DNA of 64,000 bases, from assembly GCF_030697375.1 (NCBI RefSeq), contig NZ_JAUYQD010000044.1:62001-126000 (forward strand), written 5' to 3'. The notes beneath the pieces are model-generated. The model had not been told where the DNA came from and ran no database searches. It was given only the letters and a program-made list of their open reading frames with translations. The translations under genes and the position numbers were made by a program. Of this stretch, positions 17,866 through 28,020 are shown piece by piece. The number at the start of each line of letters is the position of its first letter. The stretch's first letter is position 1. This stretch comes from Rhodoferax sp. Lineage in GTDB: Bacteria; Pseudomonadota; Gammaproteobacteria; Burkholderiales; Burkholderiaceae_C.

Positions 17866-18058
17866 TGGAGGTCTCCTGGTCGATCATGTGCCGTCATTCT
17901 CCGGCCTGTGAGAGCGGTGCAAAAGAGCCGCCGCGAAGGAATGCTAGCCAAGTTGCCGCCTGTTGCCAAGTGCATGGAGTCCGACACCAAGCGCGTCTTG
18001 GAAAACCGTACTTGCGTATTGCCCAAAAAGCCAGCCTGCAAAGAACTACCATTGACCC

Positions 18059-18859
18059 ATGCCCACACGCCCACACCCTTTCCTGGACACTGGTGCCTGG
18101 GGCCGTGCGCTGCAGGCGCGGGCGGCCAGTGGGTGGTATCTGATGCACTTTGCCGCCATCGTGCTGGTCATGGCCTTGTCCCCTTCCACCTACAGCCGGG
18201 CCTACCGCGCCACCACCGCCAAGGACATTTACACCAGCACCTGGCAGGTGCTGCCCTGGTTTACGGTGGTGGCCTCTTTGTTCAGCCTGGTGCTGATCCG
18301 CATTGTGGTGGTGACCGCCTTGAGCTACGGCCTGTCGCAATACGCGCTGCAAATGGTGGTGCGCGTCTTGGTGCTGGAGCTGATTCCCTTGTCTGCCGCC
18401 TTGTTTGTGGCCCTGCGTTCGGGCCTGGTGTTCACTGGCCAGCCTCCCGCTGGCAGCCCGCCGTCCCCCACCGACCCGGCACAGCACCTGAGCATGGTGC
18501 AATTGCGCCAGACGGTGGTGCCGCATGTGGTGGCAGAAGCCTTCGCGGTCATCACGCTGGCGATGGTCAGCAGTGTGGTTGCGCTGGTGCTGGCCTATTT
18601 GACGGTGTACGGCTTCTCGCTGTGGGGCGTGCCCGGCTACACCCGCACGGTCGGCCATGTGTTTGATATCCCCGTCACCCTGGGTTTTGCGCTCAAAACA
18701 CTGCTCTTCAGTCTGGCCGTGGCCATCGTGCCCACCGCCAGCCGTCTGGAAGCCGCCCGCCAAAGCCGCACAGCCGACGCGGTACAACCCGGCGCCGTGC
18801 GGCTGTTTTTGGTACTGTTGCTGGTCGAGGCCACCTCCCTGGTGGTCAAATACGTTTAA
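18059..18859 (+). CDS. MlaE-type lipid ABC permease
   Basis: A 266-residue membrane protein with five or six hydrophobic segments. The central VLVLELIPLSAALFVALRSG matches the conserved MlaE/YrbE motif (ELxP...ALxxAGR), with the Arg kept. The N-terminal amphipathic part and LRQTVVPHVVAEAFAVITLAMVS fit the permease of MCE transporters, which move phospholipids or other lipids between inner and outer membrane. The next gene encodes the MCE protein and the third an outer-membrane-type lipoprotein, the usual Mla/Pqi-like set. The ATPase gene that normally accompanies this permease is missing here. Confidence 0.85.
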   Translation: MPTRPHPFLDTGAWGRALQARAASGWYLMHFAAIVLVMALSPSTYSRAYRATTAKDIYTSTWQVLPWFTVVASLFSLVLIRIVVVTALSYGLSQYALQMVVRVLVLELIPLSAALFVALRSGLVFTGQPPAGSPPSPTDPAQHLSMVQLRQTVVPHVVAEAFAVITLAMVSSVVALVLAYLTVYGFSLWGVPGYTRTVGHVFDIPVTLGFALKTLLFSLAVAIVPTASRLEAARQSRTADAVQPGAVRLFLVLLLVEATSLVVKYV

Positions 18860-18869
18860 CGGAAAATCC

Positions 18870-19817
18870 ATGCCCGACAGCGCCAACACCCCAGCCCCTT
18901 CGCCCACGGAAATCGCCCGTGTCGAACGCCGGGCGGTGGCCTTGCTGGTCCTGGTCACGGCCTTGGTGCTGGGTTTTTTGCTCTACGTGATGGTTGCGCG
19001 CGGTGTGTTTGAGAGCACGCAGCAACTGGTGCTGGTGGCGGACGACTCCGAGGGCGTTATCGTCGGCATGGACTTGACCTTCTCGGGCTTCCCCATCGGG
19101 CGGGTTCGGCGCATTGAACTCAACCCGCAGGGCAAGGCCCGTATGGTGATTGACGTGCCGCGCAAAGATGCCCACTGGCTGCGCACCTCCAGCATTTTCA
19201 CCATGGAGCGCGGCATGGTCGGCGAGACCCGGCTGCGCGCCTTCTCCGGCATATTGGAAGACCCGCCCCTGCCCGAAAACGCAGAGCGCCCCGTGCTGCG
19301 CGGCGACACCAACGCCGAGATTCCACGCATCGTGGCGTCGGCCCGCACCCTCTTGGAAAATCTAGAGGCCATGACCGCTTCCGAATCCAGCCTCAACACC
19401 AGCCTGGAAAACCTGCGCACGGTCACCGGCCGCCTGGGCGGGCGTTACGGCCTGCTGACGGCGGCCTTGGGCAGCGAAGAGCAAGCCCAAAAAATCATCA
19501 CCACCCTGGACCACACCAATGCCCTGCTGAAAAAAACCGACCAGCGCGTGTTTGGTGCCAACGGCGTGGTGGACGAAACCCAGGCCGCCGTGGCCCAGCT
19601 CACCGCCATGCTGAAAGACGTGCGCGCCAGTTTGCTGAAGGTCGATGCCGTGCTGGTGGAGGCGCAGGCCGTAGGCGCCAATGCACGGGTGGCCAGCACC
19701 GACTTGGGCGCGCTGCGCGCCGAGGTGGAACTGAGCCTGCGCAAAGTCGGCCAACTGGTGGACGAGGTCAACCGCAAGTGGCCGTTTGCCCGCGACACCC
19801 AACTCCAACTGCCATGA
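18870..19817 (+). CDS. MCE (MlaD-type) substrate-binding protein
   Basis: A 315-residue protein with one N-terminal membrane anchor (about 22-43, VALLVLVTALVLGFLLYVMV) and one MCE domain (about 52-130: LVLVADDSEGVIVGMDLTFSGFPIGRVRRIEL, the hallmark 'G..V.G..V...G..VG.V' pattern). A long helical tail (about 160-300) can form the hexameric tube or coiled coil of this family. It is held in the inner membrane and faces the periplasm. The gene is 10 nt behind the permease, and its stop overlaps the lipoprotein start (ATGA), so coordinated translation is likely. Confidence 0.88.
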   Translation: MPDSANTPAPSPTEIARVERRAVALLVLVTALVLGFLLYVMVARGVFESTQQLVLVADDSEGVIVGMDLTFSGFPIGRVRRIELNPQGKARMVIDVPRKDAHWLRTSSIFTMERGMVGETRLRAFSGILEDPPLPENAERPVLRGDTNAEIPRIVASARTLLENLEAMTASESSLNTSLENLRTVTGRLGGRYGLLTAALGSEEQAQKIITTLDHTNALLKKTDQRVFGANGVVDETQAAVAQLTAMLKDVRASLLKVDAVLVEAQAVGANARVASTDLGALRAEVELSLRKVGQLVDEVNRKWPFARDTQLQLP

Positions 19818-20506
19818 TCCTCCGTTTAACCCCATGGCTTGCGGCATTGCTGCTGGGCGCTTGCGCCAGTGCGCCTCCCCCGCCCGACTGGCAAGCCAAC
19901 GCGTATTCGGCGCTCAAAAGCTATTCAAACGCCTATTTAAGTGGCAATAGCCGCCTGGCCAACGTCGAGCTGGACCGCGCCAAAGCGGCGGTCGCCAGCA
20001 CCGGGCGCCCGGACTGGATGGCCCGTACCGAGCTGACGCGTTGCGCGATCCGTGTGGCCAGCCTGGAGTTTGACGATTGTGCGGGTTATGCGCCCCTGGC
20101 GCAGGACGCCCCGCCCAGTGAACAAACCTATGCCGCCTACCTGACGGGCCGCTGGACTGGCATCAACCCTGCCCTGCTGCCCGAACACCACCGCGCCCTA
20201 GTGACCGAAAGGGCTGGCGCGCCAGGCCAAGGCGGTTCGACGCCGACGTCTGGCGTGTTGGCTGCCATGAAAGATCCCTTGGCACGTCTGGTGGCCGCGG
20301 GCGCCCTGTTACAAACCGGGCATTTAAGCCCGCCGGATATTGCCGTCGCCGTGGACACCGCCTCGGCCCAGGGCTGGCGCCGCCCTTTGCTGGCTTGGCT
20401 AGGGGTGCAGCACCAGCGGGCCCGCGACGCGGGAGAGCATGCGGCGGCAGCGCGCATCCAGCGCCGGATTGACCTGGTCTTGCAATCAGGCAGCCACGTT
20501 CCGTGA
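19814..20506 (+). CDS. MCE-operon lipoprotein (hypothetical)
   Basis: A 230-residue lipoprotein. The N-terminus MILRLTPWLAALLLGAC has a lipobox LGAC with Cys17, so the mature protein should be anchored by lipid, probably in the outer membrane. The mature part is Ala-rich and probably mostly helical, with no catalytic motif. Its ATG overlaps the MCE stop. By position it should be the outer-membrane partner of the permease/MCE pair, as PqiC-like or MlaA-like proteins are elsewhere, though the sequence family was not recognised. Only 18 nt separate its end from the end of the convergent kinase gene. Confidence 0.75.
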   Translation: MILRLTPWLAALLLGACASAPPPPDWQANAYSALKSYSNAYLSGNSRLANVELDRAKAAVASTGRPDWMARTELTRCAIRVASLEFDDCAGYAPLAQDAPPSEQTYAAYLTGRWTGINPALLPEHHRALVTERAGAPGQGGSTPTSGVLAAMKDPLARLVAAGALLQTGHLSPPDIAVAVDTASAQGWRRPLLAWLGVQHQRARDAGEHAAAARIQRRIDLVLQSGSHVP

Positions 20507-20524
20507 AAATGGCGCAGGGCCTGG

Positions 20525-22024
20525 CTAGGCCTGTTGGCGTGGCAAACACACGCGAAAGCTGGAGCCAAGGCCCGGCGTGCTATTCACCTCGATGCGCCCG
20601 CCATGGTCGGCGACGATGCCAAAACACATCGACAAACCCATGCCAGTGCCCTTGCCAATCGGGCGGGTGGTAAAAAACGGCTCGAAAATGCGCGGCAAAT
20701 GTTCGGCCGCAATGCCGCAGCCGGTGTCGCTCACCTCCACCCACAGCTCGGTGCTGTCGGTCTCTCCGCTGCGCACGGTGATGCAGCCGGGCTGTTCACC
20801 CATCGCCTGGGCCGCATTGGCCAGCAAGGCGAGGAAAACCTGGTTCAACTGCAAGGGCTTGCAACGCAAGGCGTCCAGCGCCGAGAATTGGCGTTTCAAT
20901 TCGACCGTTTTGGGCAGGCCACCCTGCATCAGGTTGATGGCACTTTCCAGGCAGCTGTGGACATCGGCCTCGCTCCAGTCGGTATCCCCTTCACGCGAGA
21001 ACTCGCGCAAATCGGCCACGATTTTGCGCACCCGCTCCAGGCCGTTGCGGCATTCTTCCAGCAGCACCGGGGCGTCTTCGCGCAAGTAGTCCAGGTCGGC
21101 ATGCTGCTTTTGCAGCTGTAGTGCGGCCAGAGCGGGCGTGGCGCTGCAAGCCGCTTCTAGGGCGCTGTAGTGTTCGATGAGGGTGAGCAGCGTACCGAGG
21201 TAGTGGCCCAGGGTTTCGACGTTGGAGCGCACAAAGCTCAGCGGGTTGTTGATCTCGTGCGCGACGCCTGCCGCGAGCTGGCCAATGGACGCCAGACGCT
21301 CCGATTGCTGCAGCCGTTCTTCAATGCGCCGGGTCGCGCTGATGTCGGCGGCAATGCCGTAGTAGCCGATGAACGCGCCACTGTCGTCATAACGGGGGGC
21401 GCCGCTCACGCGAAACCAGACCATGCGCCCGTCGGGGCGGCGGCTCGGGTATTCGAAATTGCGGATCGGCTGGTGCGCGAACATCATCTGTATATGCGCC
21501 TCCCAGTCGATATGGCCGAGCCGCTCCTTGCCCAAACCGTCCCAGCGTGTGCGCCCCAGAGCGGCGGAACTGGGAAGACCGGTGATTTCCTCGAACTCGC
21601 GCGAAAAATAGGTAAAGCGGTGCTGCACATCCATCTCCCAGTACCAGTCGGAGGTGATCTCGGTGTAGTCGCGGTAGCGTTGTGCCGCCTCCTCCAGGGC
21701 CTTGAAAGCGCTGGCCTCGGTGAGCACGGCGCTGTAGTGCAGCGCATCGGCGTCGATTTGCACCGTGCCGACACGCAATTTGAACCAGCGCCAGCTGGCG
21801 TCACTGGCGCGCAGGCGGACCAGTTGGTGTGCGCCCTCCTGCGGCGGCGACACAAAGGCGGCGCGCTCGCTCGGATGAATCGCCGCGCCCAAGGCGCTGG
21901 CGGGCGCTGAGGTGTCACCCAAGACCGCCAGCAGGCCGCCCTCGACCTGCACAAACTCCAGCGCGCCCTGGCGGACACAGGCCGAAAAGGCAATCAGCGG
22001 CAATGCGCTCAACTCGAATGTCAT
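20525..22024 (-). CDS. PAS histidine kinase
   Basis: A 499-residue soluble kinase. A variable N-terminal domain (about 1-110, possibly a degenerate PAS) is followed by a clear PAS/PAC (about 118-232, ITSDWYWEMDVQHRFTYFS ... FIGYYGIAADIS). The H-box GVAHEINNP has His256, and the HATPase domain has DTGCGI and GKGTGMGLS. It is the same kinase class as those at 1026, 8037 and 44663. No response regulator gene lies beside it, so its target is elsewhere. The start at 22024 is chosen because longer in-frame versions run into the groES regulatory region. It is divergent from groESL. Confidence 0.85.
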   Translation of the reverse strand: MTFELSALPLIAFSACVRQGALEFVQVEGGLLAVLGDTSAPASALGAAIHPSERAAFVSPPQEGAHQLVRLRASDASWRWFKLRVGTVQIDADALHYSAVLTEASAFKALEEAAQRYRDYTEITSDWYWEMDVQHRFTYFSREFEEITGLPSSAALGRTRWDGLGKERLGHIDWEAHIQMMFAHQPIRNFEYPSRRPDGRMVWFRVSGAPRYDDSGAFIGYYGIAADISATRRIEERLQQSERLASIGQLAAGVAHEINNPLSFVRSNVETLGHYLGTLLTLIEHYSALEAACSATPALAALQLQKQHADLDYLREDAPVLLEECRNGLERVRKIVADLREFSREGDTDWSEADVHSCLESAINLMQGGLPKTVELKRQFSALDALRCKPLQLNQVFLALLANAAQAMGEQPGCITVRSGETDSTELWVEVSDTGCGIAAEHLPRIFEPFFTTRPIGKGTGMGLSMCFGIVADHGGRIEVNSTPGLGSSFRVCLPRQQA

Positions 22025-22152
22025 ACCTATGCAATCTCCCGGACAGGAATTAACCGTACAACAGGCGAAGTATTGCACTTGGGGCTGATTAAAGGAATAG
22101 ACACACCCCCTTGAATGGGCTGTGTCGTTGCGCATCTGTTTACCCCTCCACC

Positions 22153-22180
22153 TTGAAAGTTCAGAAAATGCCCTTATCAT
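22153..22180 (+). promoter_or_regulatory. groESL sigma-70-type promoter
   Basis: A -35 box TTGAAA (22153-22158) and a -10 box TATCAT (22175-22180) are spaced by 16 nt. The -10 box touches the first base of the CIRCE operator, which explains repression. Confidence 0.8.
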
Positions 22181-22206
22181 TAGCACTCATAAGAGCTGAG
22201 TGCTAA
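22180..22206 (+). promoter_or_regulatory. CIRCE operator (HrcA site) of groESL
   Basis: A perfect CIRCE element: TTAGCACTC, nine bases, GAGTGCTAA. HrcA binds this inverted repeat and represses chaperonin genes until heat shock. It lies about 105 nt before the groES start. Confidence 0.97.
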
Positions 22207-22309
22207 CAGGTTTTCACCTTTTCTGAACCCTCTCTTAAGGTTAGTAGACGCCAACTTCTAGAAGTGGCGCCTATTTGCAACTGTTTCCAACCCATCAAGG
22301 AGATCCTTT

Positions 22310-22600
22310 ATGAAACTGCGTCCTTTGGCAGACCGCGTGATTGTTAAACGCGTCGAGAACGAAACCAAAACTGCCTCTGGCATCGTGATTCCTGACAGCG
22401 CTGCTGAAAAACCTGACCAAGGTGAAGTGCTGGCCGTGGGTCCTGGCAAGAAAAACGACAAGGGCGAATTGATCGCCATGAACGTCAAGGTCGGTGACCG
22501 CGTTCTGTTCGGCAAGTACAGCGGCCAGACCGTCAAGGTCTCTGGCGACGAACTCCTCGTGATGAAAGAGGATGATTTGTTCGCTGTGGTGGAAGCCTAA
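22310..22600 (+). CDS. groES: Co-chaperonin GroES
   Basis: A 96-residue GroES, full length for the family. It starts [15 protein letters not shown] and contains the mobile loop region ([18 protein letters not shown], about 17-34) and [17 protein letters not shown]. The protein caps the GroEL chamber in the cytoplasm. An AAGGAG site precedes the ATG. It is the first gene of the CIRCE-controlled operon, followed by groEL after 80 nt that contain a decayed repeat I copy. Confidence 0.98.
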   Translation: MKLRPLADRVIVKRVENETKTASGIVIPDSAAEKPDQGEVLAVGPGKKNDKGELIAMNVKVGDRVLFGKYSGQTVKVSGDELLVMKEDDLFAVVEA

Positions 22601-22602
22601 GT

Positions 22603-22657
22603 CACTATCAATTTAATAGCTAGCCACGCATATTCCTTGCGGGCTTGCGGTTTATTT
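22603..22657 (+). repeat. Repeat I copy 4 (degenerate, groES-groEL gap)
   Basis: It reads CTATCAATTTAATAGCTAGCCACGCATATTCC, then GCGGGCTTGCGG, keeping the 5' half of the repeat but a poor 3' half. It is non-coding and sits between groES and groEL. Confidence 0.5.
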
Positions 22658-22671
22658 CACTTCAATTTTAG

Positions 22672-24336
<1,665 letters not shown>

Positions 24337-24351
24337 TCTCTGCTCCTTGCC

Positions 24352-24431
24352 TGAGGGCGCAGGGCGGCGTTGCAATCGCTTGCCGTACCAGAGGTACTGT
24401 CAGCGCGCTTGCGCCTTGCCCTGCACCCTCA
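24352..24431. repeat. Long imperfect hairpin downstream of groEL
   Basis: The arms TGAGGGCGCAGGGC (24352-24365) and GCCCTGCACCCTCA (24418-24431) pair with one mismatch. The inside is partly complementary and ends in GTACC/GGTAC around a 3-nt tip. It may be an intergenic repeat unit or an mRNA-stabilising hairpin. Confidence 0.6.
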
Positions 24432-24465
24432 TGCTGCGTCGAGATGCGTCACTGCTCTCGACAGA

Positions 24466-24509
24466 ACAAAAAAACCCCGCACGGTGCGAGCCTTGCGGGG
24501 TTTTTTGTT
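24466..24509 (+). terminator. Rho-independent terminator of groESL
   Basis: The left arm (24466-24481) and right arm (24494-24509) include CCCCGCA/TGCGGGG flanked by A and T runs, giving a strong stem with a U-tract. The A-run on the other side could make it work in both directions. Confidence 0.95.
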
Positions 24510-24515
24510 GTGGAC

Positions 24516-24574
24516 TTTTGCTATTGTTTAGATAGCTGCTTACGCAGTATCTACGGGGGCTACAGCCATATTCG
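24516..24574 (+). repeat. Repeat I copy 5 (intergenic)
   Basis: TTTTGCTATTGTTTAGATAG, then CTGCTTACGCAGTATC, then TACGGGGGCTACAGCCATATTC. It is a full-length copy outside genes, directly after the groEL terminator. Confidence 0.85.
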
Positions 24575-24703
24575 TGCATATATTTCAGAAGGCGGAAGAA
24601 ACCTGTGTGTCGGCCCCCACCTGCCCCATACAGGCCGCATTACGGCTGAATTACGAGGGTTTTCCCGAGTTTTCCAAAAACGTTTTCTGCTCACAATCGG
24701 CGC

Positions 24704-24729
24704 TTCATTGATTAATTTTAATTAATGAA
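24704..24729. promoter_or_regulatory. AT-rich 26-bp palindrome upstream of glucoamylase gene
   Basis: TTCATTGATTAA (24704-24715), TT, TTAATTAATGAA (24718-24729): two 12-nt arms with one mismatch, 35 nt before the ATG at 24765. A candidate operator; the regulator is unknown. Confidence 0.5.
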
Positions 24730-24764
24730 TTGTGAATAACACACATCCCCATTGGAGCGCTCAC

Positions 24765-27332
24765 ATGCAGTTTCCCCGTTCGAAAACGAGTCTGGCCATC
24801 GCAGCACTGCTGCTGTTCGGCCTGTCAGTCCCCTTCAGTCTGGCGGCCCCGGCACCGGGCGCGCCCGGAAGCCCCTCGGTCTGGTCGAACTCGGCCAAGT
24901 CCATGCTGGGCACCTCGGCAAGCGACACCTCCCGCGTGTATTTCACCGGCTACCGGGGCATTGTTTCCGAGGTGTTCTACCCCGTGGTGGACACCGTGAA
25001 CACGGTGGACCTGCAGTTTTTGGTGGGCGATGCCGCCAAAACCTTTGTGGACGAGGAGAAGCTGCAAAATTACACCATCACCCGGCCGGACAGCAAGGCC
25101 CTGCTGTTCCAGGCGGTGACCACCAACACCGGCCACAACTGGAAAATCACCAAGCGCATCTTCACCGACCCAGGCCGCAACAGCCTGGTGCAAAGGGTGA
25201 CGTTCACCGCGCTGAACGGCAAGCAGGTCAAGGACTTCAATCTGTACGTGCTGCACAACCCCGCCATGGACAACACCGGCGCGGGTGACAGCTCCAAAAC
25301 GCTCACGTCTTCGGGCCGCACCATGATGGTGGCTTCGCAAAACAGCCGGGCCTCTGCGCTGGCCATCACACGCCCCTGGACGCTCAACGGCAGCACACCC
25401 ATGGTGTCGCACGGCTTTGTGGGCAGCAGCGACGGTTACACCGACTTGCTGGGCGGCACCTCCGACAAGACCATGAACTGGACCTACGACACCGCCACCG
25501 CCGGCAACGTGGCCCAAATGGGTCTGGTCGATTTTGCCGGCAGCACCGCCACCAGCATCAGTTTTGACATGGCTTTGGGCTTTGGCGACACCGAAGCCAA
25601 CGCCATGGCCAGCACCGTGGGCACGCTGGGCGCCAACCTCGACACCATGGAGGCGAGCTACAAGGCCGAGTGGAACACCTACGCCAATGCCCTGTCCACC
25701 CAAGGCGGGCTGGCCGATGCGCAGTACTACCTGGCCGCCATGTCCCTGAAGGCCATTCAGGACAAAACCAATGGCGCCATGGTGGCCGGCCTGGGCACGC
25801 CCTGGGGCGAGACCAATGGCGACGCCAACCCAGTGGGCTACCACCTGGTGTGGGCGCGCGATTTGTTCAAGTTTGCCAATGCACTGGTCACCGCCGGGGA
25901 CACCACCACGGCCAACAAGACGGTGAACTACCTGTTCAACGTGCAAATGCAGACCACGAATTGCGGCACCGCCGAATACAACGCCGCGGGCTGCGCCCAG
26001 GGGTATTCCCGCGTGGGTCGTTTCCCGCAGAATTCCTGGGTTTCGGGTTTCCAGTACTGGCAAGGCACCCAAATGGACCAGACCGCCATGCCCATCATCC
26101 TGGCGGAGCGCCTGAACCGCAATGACCTGTGGCCCAAGATCAAGCTGGCCGCCGACTACCTGGCGGCCACCGGCCCCTACACCCAGCAGGAGCGTTGGGA
26201 AGAAAACAGCGGCTACTCACCCTCCACCATCGCTGCGGAAATTGGCGGCCTGGTGGCTGCGGCCAAAATCGCCCGCGCCAACAACGACCTGGCCAGCGCC
26301 AAAAGCTACCTGGCCAAGGCCGACCTGTGGCAGCAAAACATTGCGGCCTGGACCTTCACCACCACCGGGCAGCATGGCAACGGCAGGTACTACCTGCGCA
26401 TCAACGACAACCAGAACCCCAACGACGGTGCGCAACTGGGGGTGAAAAACGGCGGCGGCAACCACGACGAGCGTTATATCGTGGACGGCGGCTTTCTGGA
26501 ACTGGTGCGCCTGGGTGTCAAGGACCCCAACGACGGCGGCATTCTGGACACCCTGCCCGAATACGACAGCATCCTCAAGCAAACCATTGCAGGCAAAGGC
26601 GACGCCTGGTTCCGCTACAACTATGACGGTTATGGCGAGAAAAACGACGGCAGCAACTTCGACGGACTGGGGCGCGGGCGCCTGTGGCCCATCTTCACCG
26701 CCGAACGGGGCATGTACGAGATCGCCAAAGCGGGCAATGTGGGCAGCCAGGGCAGCGCGTATCTGAGCACCCTGCGGGCCTTGTCCACCCCCGAGGGCAT
26801 GGTGCCCGAGCAGGTGTGGAACAACACGGCCAGCATCACCGGCTGGCAAACCACCACACCGGCGCCCTATGTGCCGGGCACCCCGTCCAAGTCCATCGCC
26901 CCGCTGTCCTGGGCCATGGGCGAATACATCAACCTGACGGCATCCATTGCCAACAACAAAATTGCCGACGTACCGCAGGTGGTGTGCGCGCGTTACTCCA
27001 ACTGCGTGGTGGCGCCTGGCGCCAACCAGTCCAGCGTCAAGTTCAACGCTACGGCGACCACCTCACCAGGACAGTATGTGTACGTGGTGGGCAACACGGC
27101 GGAGTTGGGCAACTGGGACACCGGCCTGGCCGTGCCGGTGGACCCGCGCAACTACCCGGTGTGGTTCAACAGCCTGAACATGGCAGCGGGCGCTGCAGTG
27201 CAGTACAAGTATGTGCGCAAGAATTCGGACGGCAGCTTCAGCTGGGAAAACTACCCCGGCGGCGGCAACCGCACGCTGACCATGCCAGCCGCTGGCGGCA
27301 GCGTGGTCAAGAATGACACCGTAGCCTGGTAA
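24765..27332 (+). CDS. Secreted glucoamylase (GH15) with C-terminal starch-binding CBM20
   Basis: An 855-residue exported enzyme that releases glucose from starch ends. Signal peptide about 1-26; an N-terminal beta-sandwich domain as in bacterial glucoamylases/glucodextranases (about 30-275); the (alpha/alpha)6 GH15 barrel (about 290-720); and a CBM20 starch-binding domain (about 755-855, YVYVVGNTAELGNWDTG). The likely general acid lies in ERWEENSGYSPST (Glu479/480) and the general base in FTAERGMYEIA (Glu647). The ATG at 24765 follows TTGGAG; a GTG at 24732 is possible but adds non-signal residues. A terminator follows. Whether it leaves by type II secretion is open; the gsp genes are 14 kb away. 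Confidence 0.93.
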   Translation: MQFPRSKTSLAIAALLLFGLSVPFSLAAPAPGAPGSPSVWSNSAKSMLGTSASDTSRVYFTGYRGIVSEVFYPVVDTVNTVDLQFLVGDAAKTFVDEEKLQNYTITRPDSKALLFQAVTTNTGHNWKITKRIFTDPGRNSLVQRVTFTALNGKQVKDFNLYVLHNPAMDNTGAGDSSKTLTSSGRTMMVASQNSRASALAITRPWTLNGSTPMVSHGFVGSSDGYTDLLGGTSDKTMNWTYDTATAGNVAQMGLVDFAGSTATSISFDMALGFGDTEANAMASTVGTLGANLDTMEASYKAEWNTYANALSTQGGLADAQYYLAAMSLKAIQDKTNGAMVAGLGTPWGETNGDANPVGYHLVWARDLFKFANALVTAGDTTTANKTVNYLFNVQMQTTNCGTAEYNAAGCAQGYSRVGRFPQNSWVSGFQYWQGTQMDQTAMPIILAERLNRNDLWPKIKLAADYLAATGPYTQQERWEENSGYSPSTIAAEIGGLVAAAKIARANNDLASAKSYLAKADLWQQNIAAWTFTTTGQHGNGRYYLRINDNQNPNDGAQLGVKNGGGNHDERYIVDGGFLELVRLGVKDPNDGGILDTLPEYDSILKQTIAGKGDAWFRYNYDGYGEKNDGSNFDGLGRGRLWPIFTAERGMYEIAKAGNVGSQGSAYLSTLRALSTPEGMVPEQVWNNTASITGWQTTTPAPYVPGTPSKSIAPLSWAMGEYINLTASIANNKIADVPQVVCARYSNCVVAPGANQSSVKFNATATTSPGQYVYVVGNTAELGNWDTGLAVPVDPRNYPVWFNSLNMAAGAAVQYKYVRKNSDGSFSWENYPGGGNRTLTMPAAGGSVVKNDTVAW

Positions 27333-27349
27333 GCGTCCACTTGAGACCC

Positions 27350-27378
27350 ATGGCCTTCACCACGAAGGCCATTTTTTT
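27350..27378 (+). terminator. Terminator after glucoamylase gene
   Basis: ATGGCCTTC (27350-27358), a 5-nt loop, GAAGGCCAT (27364-27372), then a run of T: a perfect 9-bp stem with a U-tract. Confidence 0.93.
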
Positions 27379-27384
27379 GCCTGT

Positions 27385-28020
27385 TCAGCAGGGCAGGCCC
27401 CCGACAAAAGCGCCCAGTTGCGAGCGCAGCTGTGGCACAGATGCAAAGTGGATGCCAGCCCAGCCCAACGCCTGGGCGGCGGTGACATTGCTTTTCAGGT
27501 CGTCGATGAACACCGTGTGCGCAGGCTCCAGCACGTAGCGGGTTTGCAGCAGCTGGTAGATGGCGGGCTCGGGTTTGATGTGCTGCACGTCACCGGAAAA
27601 AATGCCGCCATCGAACCACTGCAAAAACGGGTGAAGACGCTCCAGCGTGCGTGCATAGGGCACGGGCATGTTGGACAGGTAGTACAAGCGCAAGGCCGAG
27701 TCACTCTGGCGGCGCAACGCATGCAGCTGTGTCAGCAGCGCCACGGACGCGTCCATGGGCAAGAGCTGCTCCCCAATGCCCTCCACCAATTCCGACAGCA
27801 CGCCATGGTCCAGGCCCAGGCGCTGTGCGGTGCGCGCGATCACCTCCTCCATGGCCAGGGTGCCCCGGTCAAAGTTGTGCCAGTCAGCGTGGCCAAACAC
27901 GGCATGGGCCAACTGCGCCGCCTGCTGGGGAGTTGAGGCCACTGCGGGAAAACTCCGGGCCAACAGTTCCGCCGGCCGCCAGGTGAACAACACAGCGCCG
28001 AAGTCAAAAACGATATTCAT
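27385..28020 (-). CDS. HAD-family phosphatase, YihX-like
   Basis: A 211-residue cytoplasmic HAD hydrolase. Motif I is VFDFGAVLF at the very N-terminus (Asp6), motif II is LYYLSNMP, the motif III region is GDVQHIKPEPAIYQLL, and motif IV is FIDDLKSNV. This pattern (DFG in motif I, a small helical cap) resembles E. coli YihX, an alpha-glucose-1-phosphatase; the substrate here is inferred. The start at 28020 overlaps the stop of the YcaQ-like gene (ATGA). It stands convergent to the glucoamylase, separated by its terminator, and upstream of it on the same strand lie pgi and tal, so a sugar-phosphate role fits the context. Confidence 0.82.
   Translation of the reverse strand: MNIVFDFGAVLFTWRPAELLARSFPAVASTPQQAAQLAHAVFGHADWHNFDRGTLAMEEVIARTAQRLGLDHGVLSELVEGIGEQLLPMDASVALLTQLHALRRQSDSALRLYYLSNMPVPYARTLERLHPFLQWFDGGIFSGDVQHIKPEPAIYQLLQTRYVLEPAHTVFIDDLKSNVTAAQALGWAGIHFASVPQLRSQLGAFVGGLPC

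Noticed and set aside
19905-19960. Possible degenerate repeat I copy in the MCE-operon lipoprotein
   Set aside because: Only short AGCTATT and CAATAGCC pieces match; the GGGGGCTACAGCC block is absent.
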